This document shows positions 1 to 12,167 of a stretch of DNA of 64,000 bases, piece by piece. Every line of letters begins with the position of its first letter. Positions within the stretch are counted from its first letter, which is position 1. Position numbers and translations under genes: made by a program. The stretch comes from Pseudozyma flocculosa PF-1. Taxonomy: Eukaryota; Basidiomycota; Ustilaginomycetes; Ustilaginales; Ustilaginaceae. Location of the stretch: positions 603,239 to 667,238 of the forward strand of contig NW_006920871.1 of assembly GCF_000417875.1 (NCBI RefSeq), given 5' to 3'. Below the pieces are notes generated by a model. The model had not been told where the DNA came from. It worked only from the letters and a program-made list of their open reading frames with translations, and did no database searches.

Positions 1-1690
1 ACCTGCCTCTCATCGAGCTGACCCTCCTTGGCAACCAGCTTAAACGCCGCGAGGAGCGCGCGCACCGCCTCGGCCTCTTTTGTCTGCAGCGCGCCGCAGC
101 CCTCGAGCAGCGCCTGGAAGACGGCGAGCGCCGACTGCTTGACGAGCGCATCGCCCACCTTGGCGCACTCGTCGATCACCAGGTCTAGCATGGGCGCTGT
201 GGAGAGGCGGCGGAGCGACTCGATGACGACGTGCCGCGCCGAAGGGTGTGCGCCGAGCTGGCCCAGGCGCCCGGAGATGTAGGTGCTGTAGAAGAGCTCG
301 ACGGCCGGAGACGGCGCAATCGACACGGCGACCTGGACGGCATGCGAGGCCACCGAGTCGCGCAGGCACGACTCGAGGTGGTCCGACCTCTCCCGTGTGC
401 CAGCCGCCGCGTCGCCCGCCTTTGTCGACAGCGAGGCCGACACGAGGTCATCGAGCACCGTATCCGTCAGGCTGCCCTTCCACGCGGTGTCGTCGCCTGT
501 TTTGGCCAGCTCCGCGCCCTCAAGCGACATGAAGAGCTGCAGGACCGGGCTGGCCACTGCGTCGATGGCAAGGCTCCGGATGTCTGCGGCACCGAGACCG
601 GCGAAGCCAGCCGCCGTCATCTTGCGCAGCGTGGTGAGGAACGACGACGGGATGACGATCTTGGTCTCGGCCGTGGCGCGGGTCACGGGGTCGACGTCGA
701 GCTCGCCGTTCTTCTTTTGCCGGAACTTGGCCGAGCGCTTGGAGCGCTGCACCGCCGACGACTGGATGGGCTGGCCTGTGAGGAGGAGGAGCGTCGAACG
801 CAGCACGTGCGATCCAAAGGCGTCCTTTGCGAGGTCCTGGATGCCGTCCTCGATCTCCTGCGGGTGGCAGCAGAGCCGCGCGTCGGAAGAAACGGGCACG
901 CAAGTTAGTTCGGCGCGCTTCGTAGACATCCGCGGCACCTGAAAGGCGGACTCACGCTGCAGAAGCCAAGGAAGATGTGGGTCGACGACCTCAGCACGCC
1001 CTCCTCGCTGACAATCTCGGCCAGCCGTGCCTTGCCCTTGCCCCCTTCGCTCTTGTTCTCGGCGGTGATGGCGGGCTGGAGCGACACGAGGCAGGTCTCG
1101 AGGACGTGGGAGCCAAAGCGATGGGAGGCGAGCGTCGCGTAGTTGCCGGCCATGCGGTCCATGAGCACCCGGACCGCCTTCTGGCCGACCCTCTGGACGA
1201 GGCCTTCCATGATCATGCTCGTGTCCGGATCCGTGGCCAGCATGAGTTCCTTGCCATCGACCTCGGACAAAATCGCCTTGATCAACAGGGCCAGCTGGTC
1301 CTCTCCTTCGCCGTCTTCGGCGCCATCTTGATACGAAGCACCGGCACCTTTCGGCCTGGAAAGCTGTTCGAGCTCGGAGTAGGTGTTGCGGGCTCGGTAG
1401 CCCTGCTCCTCGAGCTCCTGCAGCGTGGCCCAGATCTGTCGGAAGTAGGCCTTGACCTCTGCATCGACGAAGCCGAAGGGTGCATCCGATGCGGTGTTCC
1501 TCGACGACGACGACGGATCGCTTCGGATCCAGTCGGGCTGTTCGTCCTCGTCGGCGGCGGTGGGTTGGGCAGTCGGTTGGGCCGAGGCGGGAGCTGCGGC
1601 CGCTGGTTTGACGCTCGCCGCTTCTGCCTCTTCCTGCCTGCGCTTGCTGGGCTTCTTGCCTCGCTTCCTGACCGCGGGTTTACTCGACAT
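1..1690 (-). CDS. NOP9: NOP9, Pumilio-repeat nucleolar RNA-binding protein (3' end cut by window edge)
   Basis: Two exons are visible: 956-1690 (245 codons) and 1-857, separated by a 98-nt GTGAGT..CAG intron with an AACTAAC branch site. The start is the ATG at 1690, followed by a Lys/Arg-rich tail (KRGKKPSKRR), as expected for a nucleolar protein. The body contains Pumilio-like helical repeats, seen in SHRFGSHVLETCL in exon 1 and KDAFGSHVLRSTLL at the start of exon 2. In known family members NOP9 binds pre-rRNA in the nucleolus and is needed for 18S rRNA processing. About 530 residues are visible; yeast Nop9 is roughly 670, so the missing C-terminus should lie just left of position 1. The repeat spacing and the basic N-terminus favour NOP9 over the mRNA-binding Puf proteins. 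Confidence 0.9.
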
Positions 1691-2073
1691 GGCGGTGGTC
1701 CGTGGTTGGGGAGAGTGTACGAGTGGTGTCGAGGAGAGGGGAGGAGAGGGGAGAGGGTAGGAGAGGGTAGGAGGAGAGGCCAAGAAGAACCTCGAGTTCA
1801 ACCTCCACCCGCCGCCGCGGAAAAAATGTTGGAACCGCCGCAAAAATCGAGGGGCGGGGTTACGTAAGCACAGGAAGACAGGCATCGCGACGATACCTGG
1901 CACGAGGGCCTTCGTTGTTGAAGATGCCGGGCGACCACCAATACAAGCACGCCGTCTGATTGCTCCACGATCGCAAACGACCCTGACCCGTCGAACGCCC
2001 AAGTCGCTGGTAGACTATGGGATTGCAAAACGACGTCACATTTCTCTCTGATCGACGTCGTGGGGCCGCTGCG
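1691..2073. other. Intergenic region between CWH43 stop and NOP9 start
   Basis: This holds the NOP9 leader and promoter plus the CWH43 3' flank. Positions 1735-1780 are a GGAGA/GGGTAGGAG-type purine tract on the plus strand, which is a pyrimidine tract on the NOP9 sense strand, common upstream of start codons in this window. I see no gene. Confidence 0.6.
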
Positions 2074-5000
2074 CTACGGCTTGGCGTAGAAGATGGGATA
2101 CAGGTACGGCGAATACTTGTGCCGGTCGTAGACCTTGGCTTCCGGATCTATCAAGTCCACGGGGTAGCGCATCGACTCGGGATACGTCTCGGCGGCGACA
2201 AACATGGTCAGGTCGTTGCGGTCCGGGTCGATGGGATGCTCCGGGACCACCAGCTTCATTGTCTGCAGCTCCGTGTCGGTCACCGTGTACCGCGAGACGC
2301 GTGCGTACCCGATCCTCTGCAGCCCTCGGAATCCGAGGTACTGGCACCATCGATTCATGTCGGTCACCTCGACGTCGTGGATCCGGCCCTCCTCGAACAG
2401 GATCTTGTAAGGAGCCGGTCGTTCCGCGTGGGGCTTTGTCACGACGTAGCCGAGGAAGATGGCCGGGTGCGGGTAGGCCTCGCGGAGGATGCGGGCGATC
2501 TCGGTAGTCTGGAGTTCGCGGTCCAGCGGATCTTCCTCCTGCCCGTTGTGAGAGACGATGACGTGGGTGTGCACGCCGTAGATGTCCAGGACGGCGTGGA
2601 TGGCGGGGGCGAGCTCTCCGTTGGGCGAGGGAAGGAGGTGATGGGTGCTGTTGATGATCTCAAACTTGGAGAGGAGCACGGCGCCCCACGTGTTCGACTT
2701 TGGGCTCGGTCCGATGTCGGCGTACATGCCCAGGTCTTCTGCGAGGAACTGGGTCAGGTCGCGATTGCCGAACACGGGCCGGTGAAGGTCTGTCTCGACG
2801 AGGCCGATGATGTCGAGGTCGAGGTGCTTGATGATCGACGACATGCGCCGTGAGCTGTCGAGCATGTGCTGGTCGAGTGCAAAGTGGACGGTCCACATGC
2901 CCGCCGTCACCAGCCTGTCGGGCGCATGGTAGGGCTCGATGGATGACGGCTCCACGAAGCGGAAGGCGGGAACAATGTTGCTCGCGATGACAATGGCCGC
3001 CATGATGCGGCCGAGGTACTTGCTGAAGCCCGACACGCCCTCAAAGGGGCGCGAGGACGCCGCCGACGACGCCTTTTCGGCTTCCTTGTCGTTGCTGGGC
3101 GGCGCACCGATGGCGTTGGCCTCGCGGGCATTGAGCTGCCCCACGGCGAGCAGAACGACCTGCAGGGCGAGCATGAATCCCGTCCTCTCGCGCATGATCT
3201 TGCCGCCCGGCACAAAGGCGTAGGCGACGGTGAGGATGCCGACAAAGACGAGCACGTTGGCAACCAGCCAACTTGCGAGCATCACCTTGAGCGGGTTGTG
3301 GCGCATGGCCGCGGCGATCAGGGGGAAGGCGAGCGGAGGCAGGGTGAAGGCGAAGCCGGCGGCGCCGACGAAGCTCACCCAGTCCGTGTGCCACTTGAGC
3401 AGGTATGCCGAGATGGCGTGGACGGCGACGAGCAGAGGGCTAGTTGCCACGCGAGGCTCGCCGAGTCTGATGAGGGTCGAGGCTGCCATGGCCGAGAGGA
3501 TGACGGAGCCGTACTGGATCGCCGTCGGGCCAGTCACAGGGTAACCGGTCCAACCCCAGGCGATCAGCGTTCCCGTATCGGTCAGATGAGCATGGAGGGC
3601 GTAAAGAAGGACGCCCGTCCCGATCGAGGCCTTCCAAAAGCTGCCGAGGCCTTCGTTGGCGGAGCGGAAGTTGATGGCCGGCCGACCCTCCTTGCGCGGC
3701 CTGGTCCAGATCTCGAGGGTGCAGAGCACGCCGAGCGCGAGCGCATACGGGTTGAGCCCGCCGTTGGTCGAATCGAGGAAAGGCCACGCCGGGTTGTTGC
3801 TGCAGCGACGAGGGGCAGAAGAAGCGATGGCAAGAGGGGTGGTCAGTCGGGCTGCAATCGTCTGGAATTGCTGCTTCAGCGCGCCGTGCCGTGCAGCTGC
3901 TCACCTGTGGTTGGCGTACTTGGCCAGGTTGGACAACAGCAGCCCCACCAGCCACACTGCCACCTTGGTGGTCAGCTGTCCAGACTCCCAGCTGGCGCCC
4001 CAGTCGACGGCGAGGAGGACCGCGAGCACGGCGTTGGAGAACGCGACCGCCAGCAGACGGTACAGAGCGCTATCAATCCACCAGCTGGCGATGCCGGCGA
4101 GCGAAAGCAGCCACATCAAGGACTGCGGACGGTTCGACAGCCGGCCGACGTGAGCAATGCCGCCAATTGAGTCCATCGCAGGACGGCGCAGCGGAGGCAT
4201 GGCGAGGGTCAGGCCCAGACCGATGACCTGCGAGACGAGCAGCGCCTCGTGGCCGCCAATGCCCATATTGTAGACCGAGACTGTCGAGGGGCAATGTCGA
4301 TGCAAAGCTCTGACCTCAGCATCTGCAGGCATGTTCGAGGTCGGACATGCACGGCAAACTCACAGAAGAAGATCATCGGATGGAGAGCCGTCAGGGAGGT
4401 CCAGAAGCAAAAGGCTGGAGGGGAGAAGCACTGGTCAGCACTTTGTCGCAGGTGTCTCCGCTTAAATCTGCCGTACCGTGCTGCTCACCGAGGTAGCATT
4501 CCGAGCCCAACGACACCAGGTCTCGCGTGGAGAGATTCTCGGGAGATTTCGCATCTCTATAGGCGCTCCTCTTGCTCGTGCCCGCCTCCTTGGTCTGAAC
4601 GCCTGCAGGCTCCTTCTTGACGCTGCAGGGAGCAAACCGATAAGTCGAGAAAGCCGTAGATTGCGGGTCGTAAGGCGGCGAGGATACAGGAGGGGTAACC
4701 ACAGGCACGGTGGTGCTATCAGTCAGTCTATGCGGTCGCTCATCTACGTCGAGAAGCGTCTTGCGCGACTGGGAGCGAGGCGAGTCCGTACCCAAAGTCG
4801 GCCGGAACGGTGCTCCAGGCGCCGGTGGTGAAGGCTTCGGCCTTGCCTCCATTGAACCATGCCCCTCCTACTTTGGCGGCAGAGTCTGCTTTGGCTGGGC
4901 TGCCCGCAGCTACGATGGTTTTCGGAGCCTCGATGACGTGGAGCTCCAGCCTCGACAGGTCGTACACGCTTGCGGCGTCAAAGAGGAGATCCTGCACGAG

Positions 5001-5762
5001 TCATGAGAAGAAAGGATGTTCAGCCCACCGCGCGTCGATTAACATCCACCGCCCGCCTGTCAAACTCACAAAGATGATCAGGCCCCATTCGAAGAAGGCA
5101 TACTGGGAGTAGGCGCCTGGGATACGCAGGACATTGTGTCGGTAGAAGAAGAGGCCCATTGGAGGCATGCAGGAGAAGAACAGGGTCGCGGCCAGGCGTC
5201 GCATCTTCCTCGCCTTGGCCGCCACGCTGTCGCGGTCGCCGTCCGGGGTCGACTGGTACTTGTTGGGCTGCGGCGCGAGGCTGCCGCTGGTGATGTACAT
5301 CCAAGGCGGCGTGAGCAAGAGGTAGGCGGCCATGGCGATGTCGTGGAAGTCGTGGTGGTCGGACGAGGTGACGTAGACCCAGCCTCCGCAGGCGAAAGTC
5401 CTCGCTGTGCCGACGATGAGCAGGATGGCCGCCTTCTTGGAGCCCGAAGGGGTGGCGAGCGAGACCAGGAGGGCGGAGAGGAATACGAGGAGGAAGCGAG
5501 GCCCCGCCATCAGGGCGATGCCGACCTGAAAGATGTTGCGCTCCGGGAACCAGTCGCCAATGGTTGCGCTGACCGAGGGCCAGTACTCTTGCGGGTAGCC
5601 GGCGACGTGGTTCTTGACGATCCTTTCATAGTGGAGCGCAAGGGCGGTGACGAGCGCGCCCAAAAAGGCGATAAAGCCGAGGACGGTGTGGACGGTCGAG
5701 ACGACACCGCCCGATACTGTGACCAGCGGCGGCTGATACCGGGTCGCAACGTCGGACGGCAT
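2074..5762 (-). CDS. CWH43: CWH43, GPI-anchor lipid remodelling protein (PGAP2-like plus nuclease-like domains)
   Basis: Six exons read in one frame: 5070-5762, 4792-4991, 4489-4622, 4364-4414 (only 51 nt), 3905-4280 and 2074-3799, giving 1059 residues (yeast Cwh43 is 953). The N-terminal two-thirds is strongly hydrophobic and begins with a Frag1/DRAM/Sfk1 (PGAP2-like) domain (HYERIVKNHVAGYPQEYWPS). From about residue 780 there is an endonuclease/exonuclease/phosphatase-like domain (DIIGLVETD, VIVSHNGQEEDPLDRELQ, YSPYLYPIFYAKP). In yeast the protein acts in the ER and early secretory pathway and exchanges the lipid of GPI anchors for ceramide. Exon 2 to 3 (GTACGG donor at 4791, GCAG acceptor before 4622) is the least certain junction; the other splice sites are canonical and keep the frame. 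Confidence 0.92.
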
Positions 5763-8700
5763 GGCTGCGGACTACGCCTTGCGCTGCAGCGACAGCAGTT
5801 GGTATGTAGATGGCGGGCGTGGACGACGAGGTAGAGGCAGTGGACGCTATGCCGATCTTGCCAGGAGGATGAGGGATAACTCAGAGTGACGACCACAGCG
5901 GAACCAGGCGAAGAAAGGCAACAAGAGGCCGGATGGGCGAGGGCCAGCAAGGGCGAGGCGCGGCCCGGCCCGGCCTGGCCACCCTCGCAAGGCGCCGTCG
6001 CGACCCACAAAGACGGGTGGAGGTCCGATGCTGCGCTGCCCTTCAGCTTCTCGGCGTCGCACGGCCCGTTCGTTTCCTTGCTTGGGCCGGCCGCGCGCCG
6101 GGCTGAAGCGTGGCTCAACCGCCTAGCCCGGCCCGAACCTCGCTCGACCGCTTCCGTCGCGCTGCGTTTTCTGCGACCGCACAGTGGTACAGCTGCGACG
6201 TGAGCTCAGCTGTCCTCTGCCGGCGCTCATCCAGATCGTCCGCCAACGGATCCAGGCAACGAAACGCGCGAGTACCGCCGCGAGCCGTGGGCGACTCTGA
6301 CTCTCTCTCCCTGGACCTCGGACTCGGGCCCGCCATTTGTTGGCTTGACGCAGCAAGTGGGCTTCTTCGGCGCGGCCTACGCCAGGCAAGCAAGAGGACA
6401 GCCAGGCCACAGCGCCCAACGCCAAGCCCAGCCGATCCTTTGTTTCGGCGGACCCGGGCGACCCAACCGTGCGTGGTCCGAGTTCCGAACATGAGTCTCA
6501 AGCAAGTCGCGCGTTCGGAAGCCGGCTGCGGTCAAGCCAAGCCCGGCCGGACTGCCAGGCAGGCGGCAAAAGGCTACGCGGGGCGGAGACAGGCAGGCAG
6601 GGTCCTCGCTCGTTGCGGGCGATCCCTGCCTAGCCTAGCAGCCTAGCCTGCCGGTCCAGCCGAGACGTCTGGGCCGCACCCGTCCCCGACTCGCCAGACC
6701 TGCTGGCCCCGACCACGCCCGCATCACTCGCAACAAAGAGCTCCACCACGCCCGACCGACCATCCTACGGTCCTCTAACGACGACGAGCGAGAGGCTACA
6801 TACAGCACGAGTCAGAGAGAGACAGCCCTACGCCCAACATACGATGCCTGAACGCGTTCTCGAGAACCATGGCCTAGCGCATCCTACGTTGACGGCGACT
6901 CCTTGCAGCAGGCGGGTCGGGACCTGGAGGAACCCGTTCGAGCAGCTGCTCACCAGAGGCCAGGCAATCGCAAGACGCGCGCTGCTTGCTGGCGCGTGTG
7001 GCCTGCCAGATCGGGAACCTGCATTCTGGAGCGGCTTCAATGCCCGACCCCTTCCCAGTCGCAAGGAGGTCCTTCGCACGCGCCGCTCTTGGCCCGCTCC
7101 CTTCAGGCATCTGACGATACGACGGGCCCCGTCTGCACCTCGCCTCGTGGAGGGGCGTGCTGTCCAAGTGCGCTCGTCGATGACCTGCTCTCACCACCCC
7201 ATGACCAGCCTTTTCGTTCCTATGGAGCCTGCGGTGCCGCGTTGCACGACTCGTTGGCACGAACGTGTTCGGATCGGGCCGCCCGCTCTCCTTGCAGGCT
7301 GGTGTCACCTGTGCGACCCGCCCACGAACGCATTCCGCGACGCAGCAGCAGTAACTCGGAACGGTGCAGCGTCGCCCATCGCCGTCCCAGCGTTCCCAGG
7401 ACCCTGATCGCTTGCGTGGCCATGGATTCATGCCCGACGTGTGGTCCCAGGCCTCTGTGCGCTCGCGCGCGCGACGCGACGTGGTCGGGCACCGGTCCTG
7501 CAGACCACACCTCCTTGCCCTCTTCGCGACTCCTTCAACGACGCTGCGGCATCAGCGCAAAGGAGCGGAAGCCGTGGCAGCACAAGGAAGCAGGAACAGG
7601 CCACCCCTTGGGCTCGACAGCCTGCCTGGGAAAGCGACCGGCGTGAAGGACAACGACAGTCGCTGAGCGCCTGGCCCCTCAGGTACAGCACACGACGATG
7701 GCCTCCTCGGGATCAGAGGAGTTAGCGACCAGCGATCCCTGCTGGATGTCTCTGACTCTCTCTGATGGCCCGGACATTGCCTTTCGGAGTCGCGGAATGT
7801 GCATGCCGTCGATGGCGGGCAGGCGCGCCCGGCCACCCTCCGGCGCCTGGCCAGCCAGCGGCCACACAGGCGGGCTAAAGGGGAAAGCAAAAAAGTCACA
7901 GCTGTCCGAGGCTTGTCGCGCAGGCGCGCGTTCGCCTCGGGGTGCCATCAGACGGCTGGGCTGCCGGACAGGCTGAGCAGCAGGCGGTGAGCGCAAGGCA
8001 GCAGCAGCCCAAGTCGGGCGTCGCCGACGACGCTGCTCCGCGCGAGACCATCACGTACGCTTCTGTTCGACAGTCGAGGCGAACCTTGTCCCCTCCCCCT
8101 TGCACCAGTTCAGCCCCGCTGGCCTGCTCCCTCGTCTGGCTGTCCAGCCTGCCGCGCCTGCCAGTCCGGGCTCGCATGGACTTGCAAACAAATCGGGTAC
8201 TACGCAGCTCGTCACCGAAGCAGACAAAGACGCAGAGGCACGCGGCCAAGGTACCGGTGGGTCCGTTGCTCCGAACACCCTCTCTCGCGTCCCGGCCTCA
8301 CGCCGCTTTGGCAACTGACCGCCTACCGCGACCTGCATTCCTACAAGATCGTTCGACCGGCTACCTGTGGGCAAGTGGCCTTGGCTCCACCAGGGTCCGG
8401 TCTCGCTCCGCCCTCCCCTCTTGACATTCTTAGTTCTCGCTCGATTTTGGCAGGTTCGCATCCTGCAGTCGGTGGCGCGTTCGATATCGTCGCGGACCGC
8501 CGCGGACAGACAGCCGCGCGGGCAAGAATGTCGCCGCCAGCGATGGCAGGCGTGCAGCAGTGCGGCCACGACGTACGGGTGGCACGGTGCGGCCTTCGCC
8601 GGCGGCCTTGCTGTCCGCCATCCTGCGGTTGCTCACACGCACACCTGCCCGGTTTTGGGAGCTGACGAGTGAGGGCAGAGCTTCGTCTTGCCCCTGCCCT

Positions 8701-9092
8701 CTGCCCGTCGCGACGCTTCTTTGCCCCGCTCCCTTCGGGGACGCCCTACTCCGTGCCTCGACCTCATCCCGCTGTGCAAGGCCCCTTCGTTCTCCTCGTC
8801 TGCTCCACCGTTCTTTGACACCATCATCCCTCTCCATCTCCCTCCACCATCGCCACCTCCCCAGTCTGCTCTCGCGACTTCCCTACCTTCGCTCTTCTGC
8901 TCTTTCCCGTCATCTACGGCTGCAATCATCCCACCGACCTCTTGCTCTCCACTACGACACTCTCTCCCACACTGTCCGACGTCCTATCTCGGTGATACCG
9001 GCAGGGGCTGGCTCCAAACGACAGAGCTGCCCTTTCCCTCACCACTTTTACCGATCCTTCGAAATCTACACCGCCTCTAACCGGCTGCCACC
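5763..9092. other. Gene-poor 3.3 kb intergenic region; leader and promoter at its right end
   Basis: The region lies between the start codons of two divergent genes (CWH43 and the 9093 gene). Open frames here are short or overlap one another on both strands, lack recognisable motifs and have the random-looking Arg/Pro/Ala composition that GC-rich non-coding DNA gives. Positions 8755-8960 are pyrimidine-rich on the plus strand, typical of a fungal promoter or 5' leader. I find no tRNA B-box, no rRNA and no transposase. A non-coding RNA cannot be excluded by reading alone. Confidence 0.5.
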
Positions 9093-12000
9093 ATGCTGGC
9101 TCAGCGATACCCCGCCGCGGGACACGAGGACTTGCGCAGCTCGCCGGTGCGAGGCGCAAAGCCCAAGCCGTCCAAGCCTACCAAGTCGTCGTCTTCGGAC
9201 TCGTACGCAAGGAAGTCGATCAAGGTCAATGCCGTCTCCAAGGCTAGCCTCGCCATGCTTGACCCGAGGCACGCCATGGGCATCGACGTCGGTCTCGAGT
9301 GGCACGAGGTCCCCACGGTCGCCTACAAAACAGCGGGCTCCTTTAACGAGGATCATTATGGTTCGTCGTCGGGTGCGACCGGCAGATCGGAAGCAGTGGG
9401 AGCAGAGGGAAGCCCCACGCCCGAGCTCGAGGCCTTTACCACGACGATGGACGAAATCAGCGCGTCTTCCACGCCGTACGACGGCCGGATGGACCGGAGC
9501 GCATCAGACACCTCCGTCTTCGAAGACGACCGCGAACGCGACTTCCGCTTCGGTCCCGCCACTGTCGGAACGTCTCCTCGTGGTAGACCTAGCAGGTTGG
9601 ACCTGGAGTCCCCTACGCGCGCGAGCAAGTCGACCAGGAGCAACAACAAGTCGAGTGGCGGCAGCGGCGGCGGTTCGTCCTCGCTGGCGAGATTCTTCAC
9701 CTGGAAGAAGAAGGACAAGCACATTCACCCTTCGCTCGCCGACTGCCGATCGTCGTCCGACCTTTTCGATTCGGACGTGCCGCAGAGCGCGCCCCCGACC
9801 ACCACTTACTTCGACCTCCGCCAACATGCCCCATTGATGTCGGCACACGATGCATTTGACGAGGAGCACAACAGCTACTCGCTGCCCTGCAGCCCCGAGC
9901 GCCAGCAGACCGCCCTACCACGCGAGTACGGATCCCTGGGCTCCCTCCAGCAGGAAATGGCCAGGCCCATTCGCGAGGTCAGGGCAGCAGCAGCTTCAGC
10001 CACTACCGCAAGGCAGTCAGTCTACAGCGGCAGGGTGCAGACAGGCTTCACTCGCGAGCCGATCCCACCTCTTCCGCCGCTCACGGTCAACATCTCCACC
10101 TCCTCGCCGATGATGCCGGACCTCTTCAACCGTTGGGGGCTCTGCAGCCCGGAGCAGGACATCATGTCGCCTTCGTCGCCTTCGCGTGCCAGCCAGGTCG
10201 CTGGTCGCAGCGTGTCGAGCGTCGGTCGCGGCGTGCCTGGACGCGACCGTAAATCGACCATCATTCTCAAGAGCGAGGCCGAGGTGCGCCGCGAGCTTAC
10301 TTCGCGTGCGCCGCCGCTGCCCACCGCCGGCACCGTCCGCAGACAACCCGGAGCCGGCCACGCAAGGCGGACGTCGATTGCAAAGCATGTCGTCGACGGG
10401 TTGCTCATCGAAAACCACGGTCGTGAGGAGCCCGCCCTTCCGTCACAGCGAGTGGTGGAGGCGACCCTCGGCGTCCGGACCAATCGACGAAGGAGTCGCA
10501 GCGTGGAAACGAGGGCGCCGCCTTCGCTAGCCAGCTTCGGCCTCGCTTCGACTGCCATCGACGAGGCGGAGATGGAAGAGCCGGCGGCTGAAACGCCGAT
10601 CTTTCCCTGCCACTTCCAGCAGCCGGCGCCCATGAGGCAGCGGCCTGCGCGCGTCGTTGCCGGTTCTGCGAAACCCACGACGGTTGCTGCGGTCAGGCCG
10701 CCCCGACGAACGCCCGTGAGCCCAGCGAGGCGATCAAAGCCTTCGACTCCCGTCGGCGCCGATACTGCGGCCGGAGAAACCCACCAGGCGAGGCGGGTCA
10801 ATCTCAGCAACCAGAGGGCTCGGGCCGTCGCGGTCGCCAGCCCATCGCTGATGCCGCGGAGCCCTCGAATGGTCCTGCCGCTGCCCGTGGTCAACATCAT
10901 GCCGCCCACGCCAGAGCCGGAGCTTGATGGCGTGAGCGCCTCTGCAACCGCCGAAGAGACCGACCGGCGTGCCATGGAAGCCGTTGAAGCCGCCAGGGCA
11001 CCCGTCAAGGTCGTGCAAGCTCCCATTGCGTCTGGAGAGCCTGCCGCTCCTGACCAAGGGAGTGTCGGCAGCCCGGTCAGCGTCTACTCTCCGCGCAGCG
11101 TGTACGAAGGCCGCTTCTCATGCGCCTACGGTGGCATCGACAGCGCCACCGTCGACAGCAAGGACGTGGCCGATACCGTCACAACCTCGACGACGATGGG
11201 CCGCGAGCGAAGGTACAGCGTCGCGAGCGACCTCAGCAGCAGCGGCAGCAGCACCTCGGGAGCCTTTGGGTTCTCGGATAGCCTTTCGAGCTCGTCGCTC
11301 GTTAGCGGCGGCTCGTTTACCTCGCTCTCGAGCCTCGAGTCCGAGAGCCCGGAGGCGACCCACATCGCGGCCCTCAAAGCTGGCCACGTGCCCGAGCTGC
11401 CTCAGATTGTCATCAGCAGCACGGCGTCGATGCAATCCCTGATGACTGCCGGCACCGCCGACGACGAGGCCGAGTCCGACAACGATGCCGCAGCGCCCGC
11501 CTCGCAGGCGGCCAAGCAGCTTCGCACCCCTTTCCACTTCCAGGCCGGTCGCAAGTCCCCCTGCGACGAGTCAGACGACTGCGAGACGCCGACGCTCGCT
11601 TCCTGCCGCCAGATGAGCGCGTTCGCGCAGGCGGCGTCCCAGGCCGGTGCCAGCCCCGACGGCGAGGGCAAGCGCCTGGACCTCGACATGGACCTGAGCG
11701 ATCTGGCCCAGGAACTCGGTCTGGGCCGCCTCAGCTGCATCCTACCGCCTTCGTCGGCCGCCATCGACATGGCGAACCGCAAGAAGGCTTCGCCCCCCAA
11801 GCCGCCAAAGTCGCAGGCGCGCAACGTCTCGCAGTGGCGTCGCTCAGTCACCTCGGATGCCTACGACGCCGACTCGATCCACTACCCCTCTACCTCCCCG
11901 CTCGACTTTTCCGCAAGCGCAGTGCGCACGCCGCTGACGCCTCCGCGCACGCCCTTCGGCCAGACGACGGCGGGATCGCTGGCGTACGAGGGCGAGATGA

Positions 12001-12167
12001 AGGCGTACAGCGCTGTTGCGGAGAACGTCCCGACCGCCCCGGGAGGCATGGGGCTGGGTCTGGACTTTGGTGCCATCGCGAAGGCCCCGACACCAGCAGA
12101 TGCCTACCAGCCCGACGTCGTCCACGATGAGGATGAGGGCGAGTGGAGCGTCGGCTTCGCCCTCTGA
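9093..12167 (+). CDS. Large Ser/Pro-rich protein, function unknown
   Basis: This is a single uninterrupted frame of 1024 codons. The ATG at 9093 sits in a near-ideal context (GCCACCATG). I do not recognise the family. The protein is mostly disordered, with Ser/Thr-Pro sites (for example PSSPSRAS and LTPPRTPFG), acidic patches and basic islands such as ARFFTWKKKDKH near residue 202. There is no signal peptide and no convincing transmembrane helix. The C-terminus (DEDEGEWSVGFAL) is acidic then hydrophobic and may be a short docking motif. The composition suggests a phosphorylated cytoplasmic or cortical scaffold, but this is inference. A long frame beginning at 8560 overlaps its 5' part in another phase and is a GC-driven shadow. 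I see no intron. Confidence 0.7.
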   Translation: MLAQRYPAAGHEDLRSSPVRGAKPKPSKPTKSSSSDSYARKSIKVNAVSKASLAMLDPRHAMGIDVGLEWHEVPTVAYKTAGSFNEDHYGSSSGATGRSEAVGAEGSPTPELEAFTTTMDEISASSTPYDGRMDRSASDTSVFEDDRERDFRFGPATVGTSPRGRPSRLDLESPTRASKSTRSNNKSSGGSGGGSSSLARFFTWKKKDKHIHPSLADCRSSSDLFDSDVPQSAPPTTTYFDLRQHAPLMSAHDAFDEEHNSYSLPCSPERQQTALPREYGSLGSLQQEMARPIREVRAAAASATTARQSVYSGRVQTGFTREPIPPLPPLTVNISTSSPMMPDLFNRWGLCSPEQDIMSPSSPSRASQVAGRSVSSVGRGVPGRDRKSTIILKSEAEVRRELTSRAPPLPTAGTVRRQPGAGHARRTSIAKHVVDGLLIENHGREEPALPSQRVVEATLGVRTNRRRSRSVETRAPPSLASFGLASTAIDEAEMEEPAAETPIFPCHFQQPAPMRQRPARVVAGSAKPTTVAAVRPPRRTPVSPARRSKPSTPVGADTAAGETHQARRVNLSNQRARAVAVASPSLMPRSPRMVLPLPVVNIMPPTPEPELDGVSASATAEETDRRAMEAVEAARAPVKVVQAPIASGEPAAPDQGSVGSPVSVYSPRSVYEGRFSCAYGGIDSATVDSKDVADTVTTSTTMGRERRYSVASDLSSSGSSTSGAFGFSDSLSSSSLVSGGSFTSLSSLESESPEATHIAALKAGHVPELPQIVISSTASMQSLMTAGTADDEAESDNDAAAPASQAAKQLRTPFHFQAGRKSPCDESDDCETPTLASCRQMSAFAQAASQAGASPDGEGKRLDLDMDLSDLAQELGLGRLSCILPPSSAAIDMANRKKASPPKPPKSQARNVSQWRRSVTSDAYDADSIHYPSTSPLDFSASAVRTPLTPPRTPFGQTTAGSLAYEGEMKAYSAVAENVPTAPGGMGLGLDFGAIAKAPTPADAYQPDVVHDEDEGEWSVGFAL

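Noticed and set aside
8560..9837. 425-codon frame overlapping the 5' part of the 9093 gene
   Set aside because: It is Arg/Ser/Pro-rich with no motif, runs across the leader and into another frame of a gene with a near-ideal start context.
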